From Paguma larvata (lineage: Eukaryota; Chordata; Mammalia; Carnivora; Viverridae), in NCBI GenBank assembly GCA_030068075.1, contig CM057836.1, forward strand, positions 68,485,788-68,549,787: a stretch of 64,000 nucleotides of DNA, written 5' to 3'. Below, piece by piece: positions 59,008 through 64,000 of this stretch; position 1 is the stretch's first letter; each line of letters starts with the position of its first letter. The notes under the pieces are model-generated. The model was given only the letters and a program-made list of their open reading frames with translations. It searched no databases and was not told the origin of the DNA. Both the position numbers and the translations under genes were made by a program.

Positions 59008-59128
59008 TTCGGTTTCCTGGCTGGCTCAGTCAGTAGAGCATGTGACTCTTGATCTTGAGGTTTGTGAGTTTGAACCCCCGTGTTGGGCATAGAGTGTACT
59101 TAAAAAAACAAACAAACAAACAAAGAGC
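59008..59128 (+). mobile_element. Short carnivore tRNA-Lys-type SINE without the pyrimidine tract
   Basis: 'cggtttcctggctggctcag' , 'tcagtagagcatgtgactct', 'tgatcttgaggtttgtgagt', 'ttgaacccccgtgttgggca', then 'agagtgtacttaaaaaaac' and (AAAC)n. This head-plus-A-tail structure differs from the longer feliform copies and looks like an older or different carnivore SINE subfamily. The tRNA-like A and B boxes are degenerate; it is not a tRNA gene. Confidence 0.75.
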
Positions 59129-60787
59129 TTTGCAATTAGCTTATGCCTTTTAAAGTCTTTCTAAATTGCTTTCAGTTTTTGTTATGTTGTCGTTTTACTG
59201 ATAAGAAAACTCAGATCACAGGCAGTAAGAGGGAGACTCAATTAGCATAATTTATGTTATGCTACATTTAATGGCAACATCAAATTTAAAACTCAGGTCC
59301 CCTGACTTGTAAGTTCTTGAATATATTTCCATTAGTTATTTCTTTAATACTCAATGTAAAAGTCTATGAGATAGGACACTTAAATTGTCTACTTATTTAT
59401 GTGTATTTTGCATATAAATATAGCATAAACTCCAGCACACAAAGGGCTGCCTCTTTTAATACATGTTTTTACCAAAACAAAGCCACACTCATTTGTTTAC
59501 ATATAGTCTGTGGCTGCTTTGACCATACAATGGCAGTGTTGAGTAACTGTAATGACAACCACATCCTGCATAGCCAAATATATTTACTATCTGGCCCATT
59601 ACAGAAAGTATTTTGACCCCTGGTTAACTAGAATGCAAGCATCTTGAGAATTAAAGTTGGGACGTACACATGCTGAGAGCAATGTTTTGCACAAAGTAAT
59701 TTTTAAACTAAAATAATAAGGTATGAGTGCCACATAATGTGGAATGAGTAAGAGTAGTTAAATAGATAGACAACAGACACAATATGGACCATTCAGTTTT
59801 AAAATTTCGTAATTCTAAGATGCTATGGTGCTGTAACTCCTGATTCAATTACTGGGTGCTATAGACGGTTTAATGATCTAAGGAATAATTGAACACTCAT
59901 ATATAAATATGTAACCAATTTCTATATGTAAGGCAATACTAGATTTAAATAACAGAGCTATGAAAACTTTAGGATCCACTCTCACATAATACCCTTCTTC
60001 AGCTGTAGTTAAAAAAGACACAACCTGTTCTCAATGAAATGGAGGTAGTCGATGGATCATTTCCAAAAGACAAAGTGAATTCCTACCTGCCTGTCATCTC
60101 TGCAGATAGCTCTAGGTTATGGCTTTGCAGAAGCACCCATGGAAATCCCCATGCCGAATAAATGGCTTCATTGAGTGAGAGGATTAACTACTCAAATAAA
60201 AGATAAGGTTATAAAATAGAAATTGCCTACGTTTGATGTTTAAGTCAACAAAAAGGAAATCCAGAGCCAACTGTTTTGAACTCTGCTAAGAAATAGGGTA
60301 GTTGATACAGATGCTCCACTTACATAGTTAACATCTTTAAAATATACAAATATAGATAATGACTGAAAGGATATGTAGGAATCTCAGCTTTGTGGCCCAT
60401 ACATCTAACTGTTTTCAAAATCAAAATATAATAGGTGTGGGCTTGCTTTTCTCCAGCCACACCCGTCTTTCAGCTCTAAAGACCATTGTCATTTTAGTGT
60501 ACTATAAGCATCTTTGATCACATTGCTTCATGGATTCCTTAGCTTTGTTTGATTCCTCTCTGTTGCTCTTTACTCTTTGCTCCCCACATTCAAAAACTAG
60601 TATAAGTAGTTCACAAAAAAATTTTCACACAAGGTTTTCTTCCAAAAAGGATCGAAACTTAGTATTATTTGTATTCTGTTATATATATTTTGATTCAAAA
60701 ATATTCATCACAAATATGAAAATAAATTTAAAATACACTTACAAACAAACCTGATATTGGTCTATAAAGGTTCATTTAATCCTTTTG

Positions 60788-60862
60788 GAGACAGATAGAT
60801 AGACAGACAGATGAGAGAGAGATGGACAGACAGACAGAGACAGAGATCTATCTAGATAGACT
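60788..60862. repeat. GATA/GACA/GA compound tandem repeat
   Basis: Runs of gata, gaca and gaga units, ending in the near-palindrome gatctatctagataga. Confidence 0.9.
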
Positions 60863-61046
60863 AACCTCTCATGGAACTATCTGTAAAATTAAAGAGTTGG
60901 ATTAATTATCTGTACATCTCTTAGCAGCTATCCCTTTCTTTGTTAAATAAATTCACTCATCGATTTATGTCTCAGTACTTTCAAATAGAATTTAAAGTGA
61001 TTAAGAAATATTGTAAAATAATCCATTTGTGAAGAAAAGCCAATAT

Positions 61047-61153
61047 AAAGAAAGGAAGAAAGAAAAAAAGAAAGAAAGGAAGGAAGAAAGAGAGAAAGAG
61101 AGAAAGAAAGAAAGAGAGAAAGAAAGAGAGAGAGAAAGAGAGAGAAAGAAAGA
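61047..61153. repeat. 107-nt uninterrupted purine tract (GAAA/GGAA/GAGA)
   Basis: Every base from 61047 to 61153 on the + strand is A or G, mainly gaaa and gaga units. It is bounded by T at 61046 and 61154. Confidence 0.96.
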
Positions 61154-61654
61154 TAGTAAGTTAGGGGAAGAAAATAATCTAGTTGATCAAATTAAGTGCA
61201 AATCCTAAATCTTGGTTTCCTTATGGCTAGAAATAAGAAAAGGCAATCTATTCCGTAACTCAAATGACCTACAAGGAAATGGCCTACAAAGTCTTCAAAA
61301 GAGAGCCTATAAATTTATATTTTACAATTAAGGATGTGTTGAGAACTCATCCTAGAGGACCGATAATGCACATAAACTAACAATGGTACCTTTGAATAGC
61401 TCTGGACCTTGATTTACATAATAAGAATAGTTGTTTTTTTTTTTAATTCGTAAGTGACTTATGAATCTTTTCTTTTTAATCAAATCTGATTTTAAAAGCA
61501 AAGGGTTACTTGCAAATGATTTTTAAAAGCCTTTCTAGAGTTTTCTGATAAACAAAATTATCCTTTTTCTAAAAAGGAGAAACAAGCCAGCTAGTTTCAC
61601 CAGGTGTTCTGGGTACTGCCTTGGGACCAAGTTAGCCTGCTTCATTTTTTAATA

Positions 61655-61852
61655 TTTTTAAGTTTATTTATTTGAGGAGAAAGCACAAATGGGTGAGGGG
61701 CAAAGAGAAGGAGAGACCAAATTCCAAACAGGTTCCATGCCATTAATGCAGAGCCCAATGTGGGGCTTGAACTCACAAACTGTGAGGTCATGACCTGAGC
61801 CTAGGTCAAGAGTTGGATGCTTAACTGACAGCACCACCCACGCAGCCCTAGA
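61655..61852 (-). mobile_element. Feliform tRNA-derived SINE, reverse orientation, diverged
   Basis: 'aagtttatttatttgaggag', 'ggtgaggggcaaagagaagg', 'atgcagagcccaatgtgggg', 'gaggtcatgacctgagccta', 'gcaccacccacgcagccc'. A relatively old copy. Confidence 0.85.
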
Positions 61853-63914
61853 CTGCTTTTTAAATAACAGAACAACTCTCACTTTACATCATTTTTATAA
61901 TCTTTATGCAAGATTATAGGTGGCAAAAGAATAATTCCATTCATTTAAAAATAATAATAAAATGACTGCCCCAGCTTAGCTCCTGAATTTTCACATTGCA
62001 GAACTATATTTGTTCTGAGGAGGGCAAGCTTAGAGGGAGACTGGGTCAGAGTCTCTAACACTGCCCACCCCTGATCTAATTTTTTAAACTGAGGAGAGAA
62101 TAATTTATTACAGTTAAAAGAAAGAGTTTCTTTAAGATCACTATTTTATAAAATCACCTTCCGATCTGTGATTTTGTTTCCTAAGTGAACTTGTCCATAA
62201 AGCAAGGGCATATCCTGGTACATGGAATAGTATATTTTCTGCTCCTGACTGACCATTTACTGATTATTCAGTGTTAAATTTTAAGCAGTACCAAGTTGAA
62301 AAAAAAACAGTTCTCCTTAAAATGTGACTGCATAAGTTCATAGATCCATTTGCTAGCATACATCAGTCTTATTCTACTGGAGTCACTGACTTGAGTAATA
62401 GGTCTAGAATAACTCTCTGAAGCTCTCTCTGTCTTCCGTGTACGCCTTTCAACATTAAAATGGTGAAATTAACAATGATAAATCTCATAAATTGAGAAAA
62501 CTGCACTATAACATTGCATTCTTTCATGTTGCCACAAAGTTAGAAAATTGCACAGGCTACTTCTCTTCCAAGAATAATGGAATTTTAAATTTGAGTTACA
62601 GGAGAGCATTTTTGACATGGTCTTACCAAGTATCCTCAATTACAGATGAAATATGCAGAATAGGAAAGATAAATGACTTACTTAAGATGACATAATTAGT
62701 TGATGACAGCCTTAGGGGGAAAAAATCCAATTTTCTCCACCATCCCTTTCTACAGTGAAAATGGAGTTGAAAAGTCATTAGCAAATCTGGTCAAAAACAG
62801 CCATCATCCTTTCTTACATGTATTTCCTAGTGGTTAAATCAAGGCTGTATGAAAGTAGTAGATTTCAAAGAAGGATTTATTTGAAAGCTGACTCCACCCC
62901 TCACCCTCCCACACACCCCTTCCTCTCTGTCCTATTCCTCAAGTTGCCCTTATCTTCAACCCTTCTTAGGAGTAAAATTGTTGAGACACAAGAACTTCAT
63001 ACATGGGTAGGTTGTGAAAGGACAATCAAGTTGAACTAGAATGAGGAAAACTGACATTTTTTGTGTGTCTACTTACATTTGTAATTAATACATTTAAGTG
63101 AATGCAAATTAATGAATTTTAGCTACAGAGTCACTAGAAAATCTGGTGAATACCACCAACTAGAAAACACTTATACCATAGCTTAACCCCTGTTGAAAAG
63201 AAGCAGTATTTATTCTTGCTTAACTTTCACCTTAGATGGAGAACACATTGTAGTCAGGAACTGAAATGTAGAGTCTGATCTTGGTGTCCTTTAAGTTCAG
63301 TTTAGTTCAGCGTAGTGTAATGGCAGAATGATTTAAAGAAAGTTCACTGGACTGCCAATCTGGTGACCTGGAGTCTTCATATAAACAGAGGACCATCATC
63401 TAATTGCTTCCAATCTCAAGTTGTTTGTTTGTACATAGCTCTGTGAGCTTCTCTCTCTCCCACATCCCTTTTTATTCTAAAATTCTTTAACATAGCTTTA
63501 TCTTATAGACCTGACTTTTGACTCATTCTGGTTAAATATCACCTGTTGTCATTCAGCCACATTGCCCCTTTTATTGTCTGCAGGTCATACTGGGGCCTGT
63601 GGAAAGGACACTAGGAGGGGCTTGGAAAATCTCAAGATTTCAATCTTAATTCCAGTCTTTACTGTCTCTGAGACTTATAATCATACATTCAATCTTTTTT
63701 GTCTTCTTTATTAACTAAACAATTGGAGGGAACATCTCTATAGCTTAAATAATAGATTACAGTAAGAAACAAGTATAAAAATAGAAATAAATTTTAATTC
63801 TCTATAAAACATAAGGAATGATTATCTTTAAAATAGAAACAATGCTGTGGACTTTCTTTAAAATCTTTAAATTTTGCTTACTAAGTGTGCTTGGAGTCCT
63901 ATAACCAAATATGA

Positions 63915-64000
63915 TGGACTGTGTCACTTAAACAGCAAACATTTATTTCACACAGTTCTGGAGTCTAAGAAGTCCGAGATCACTCACCGTATTGGCAGGG
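63915..64000. repeat. Start of an unassigned common interspersed repeat
   Basis: 'aaacatttatttcacacagt' and 'tctggagtctaagaagtccg' resemble the edge of a widespread mammalian repeat. The window ends before it can be identified. Confidence 0.4.

Larger units (their letters stand above)
43250..64000 (+). other. NRXN1: NRXN1 intron (5' part), downstream of the SS3 microexon
   Basis: At least 20.7 kb of intron follow the microexon. I looked for the next LNS4 exon, expected to encode KGPETLF or similar, in the open frames and did not find it, so it should lie beyond the window. Contents: an antisense L1 fragment (50645-51600), three tRNA-derived SINEs near the right end, a MIR, and CA, CT, CTC, GATA/GACA and purine tracts. 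The span 43900-50600 has no repeat I can name apart from T-rich runs. Confidence 0.85.

Noticed and set aside
59008..59090. tRNA gene
   Set aside because: The A- and B-box-like text belongs to a tRNA-derived SINE head; the cloverleaf is not preserved and an A-rich tail follows.
43250..64000. A further NRXN1 exon after the microexon
   Set aside because: I searched the open frames for the rest of LNS4 (KGPETLF and onwards) and later domains and found none; the next exon should lie beyond the window.
1..64000. CRISPR array, bacterial operon, phage or other accessory system
   Set aside because: The window is mammalian: spliced exons, SINEs, L1, MIR and microsatellites. The tandem repeats are simple sequence, with no spacer structure.

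Overview
This is a 64 kb stretch of a carnivore nuclear genome, almost certainly from a cat-like (feliform, probably felid) species. Fourteen tRNA-derived carnivore SINEs are dispersed through it on both strands. Thirteen are the feliform type, with a tRNA-like head, a middle segment around 'gtgctgacagctcagagcc', a pyrimidine-rich region and an A-rich tail. There is also a carnivore L1 3' end, many old MIR and L2 relics, and many microsatellites. Base composition is AT-rich and I see no CpG island.

One gene is visible: the middle of the alpha-neurexin gene NRXN1, on the + strand. Four coding exons splice in frame: exon A (20068-20506, 439 nt, end of LNS2 and first half of LNS3), exon B (33602-33985, 384 nt, rest of LNS3 plus EGF2), exon C (40443-40646, 204 nt, first part of LNS4) and a 27-nt microexon D (43223-43249), which is the alternatively used segment at splice site 3 (SS3). 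Every splice site is AG/GT and every join is phase-compatible. The rest of the coding sequence (LNS1 to most of LNS2 upstream; remainder of LNS4 to the cytoplasmic tail downstream) lies outside the window.

Layout: 1-20067 is the 3' part of a long intron with SINEs, MIRs and an L1 inserted into a MIR. 20507-33601 is a 13.1 kb intron. 33986-40442 (6.5 kb) and 40647-43222 (2.6 kb) are shorter introns with no young SINE. 43250-64000 is the 5' part of another long intron, with an antisense L1 fragment and long purine, pyrimidine and dinucleotide tracts. I found no second gene, RNA gene, CRISPR array or bacterial-type system; other open frames are short and repeat-derived or random. The most interesting parts are the SS3 microexon with nearby TGCATG motifs, the inverted SINEs around exon A, a 24 kb span without carnivore SINEs over exons B to D, and several sequences likely to adopt non-B DNA structures.
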